From: Rhodothermales bacterium | GTDB taxonomy: Bacteria > Bacteroidota > Rhodothermia > Rhodothermales > UBA10348 | DNA length: 51,952 bases | Direction of reading: 5' to 3' | Assembly: GCA_028284865.1 (NCBI GenBank) | Contig: JANQQV010000028.1 | Coordinates: 1 to 51,952, forward strand | In this document: positions 51,814 to 51,952 of the stretch, piece after piece | Layout: every line of letters begins with the position of its first letter | How positions within the stretch are numbered: position 1 is the first letter of the stretch | Position numbers and translations under genes: made by a program | Notes under the pieces: model-generated | Database searches by the model: none | Seen by the model: only the letters and a program-made list of their open reading frames with translations | Told to the model about the DNA's origin: nothing

Positions 51814-51952
51814 ATGATCGGCACCACTCTTTCCCACTACGAAATCATTGCCGAGCTCGGTCGCGGCGGGATGGGCATGGTCTACAAGGCCCGGGATACG
51901 AAGCTGGACCGCGATGTGGCCATCAAGGTGTTGCCGGCGGCCGCCTTGGCCA
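51814..51952 (+). CDS. Serine/threonine protein kinase, N-terminal fragment cut by window end
   Basis: Only the first 46 residues are in the window: [29 protein letters not shown], then [16 protein letters not shown]. The glycine loop (GRGGMG) and the Lys of VAIK identify a Hanks-type bacterial protein kinase. Such genes in this group are usually long and carry C-terminal PD40 propellers or TPR repeats after a membrane helix, which cannot be checked here. It is transcribed away from the sulfatase gene, with 135 bp between. Confidence 0.9.
   Translation, partial: MIGTTLSHYEIIAELGRGGMGMVYKARDTKLDRDVAIKVLPAAALA

Overview
The window looks like a chromosomal piece of a Rhodothermota/Bacteroidota-type bacterium. 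Clues are a permease with two FtsX-like domains, a LytS/LytTR two-component pair, type III glutamine synthetase, many small exported lipoproteins, and fasciclin, DoxX-like and DUF2911 proteins. By eye the GC content is in the high fifties. I see no insertion sequence, phage gene, CRISPR array or rRNA. It reads as ordinary chromosome with short operons, and the taxon is inferred from gene content only.

Layout. 0.27-2.7 kb: FtsX-like permease. 2.8-3.6: SUMF1-fold lipoprotein. 3.65-6.5: ferrous iron uptake operon (feoA-feoA-feoB) behind a palindrome resembling a DtxR-family operator. 6.5-8.8 (minus): exported FAD oxidoreductase followed by a His/Met-tailed Spy-like protein. 8.85-10.1: a single protein joining an SCP2 lipid-carrier domain to an R2-like ligand-binding oxidase (Mn/Fe), the most unusual gene here. 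10.2-13.9: DUF2911 protein, then a coupled beta-propeller lipoprotein and SUMF1-fold pair. 13.9-14.2: tRNA-Pro(CGG), a terminator, and two extra copies of the tRNA 3' end downstream. 14.3-17.5: acyl-CoA synthetase divergent from a MarR regulator, then YceI; matching operators precede marR and yceI. 17.6-19.7: dihydroorotate dehydrogenase with an unusual catalytic residue, then a PhzF-like isomerase. 19.9-26.5: a 1034-residue protease/propeller/barrel protein divergent from the cell-elongation pair mrdA-rodA. 26.5-30.6: six-helix membrane protein, L-serine dehydratase, DUF2306, NTF2-like and lipoprotein genes. 30.5-34.5: LytS-type kinase and LytTR regulator, then two closely related fasciclin genes around an SRPBCC gene. 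34.6-38.4: Tat-exported epimerase-like lipoprotein, then a porin and an OFA-family transporter in one operon. 38.4-42.4: divergent DoxX-like pair, small exported proteins, tRNA(CAU), PAP2 phosphatase, DUF457 protein. 42.7-45.4: Lrp-type regulator and type III glutamine synthetase. 45.5-51.9: bacterial-PH protein with a hydrolase, sigma factor divergent from a membrane protein, DUF1415, lipoproteins, a sulfatase, and the start of a Ser/Thr kinase cut by the window end.

Themes. Iron import lies next to redox and metal proteins (Spy-like, FAD oxidoreductase, Mn/Fe oxidase). Lipid handling recurs (SCP2-R2lox, acyl-CoA synthetase, YceI, SRPBCC, PAP2). Start codons were moved inward from the longest reading frame wherever a signal peptide, family length or ATGA overlap argued for it; these choices are stated per gene. 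All functional calls come from reading motifs, with no database search.
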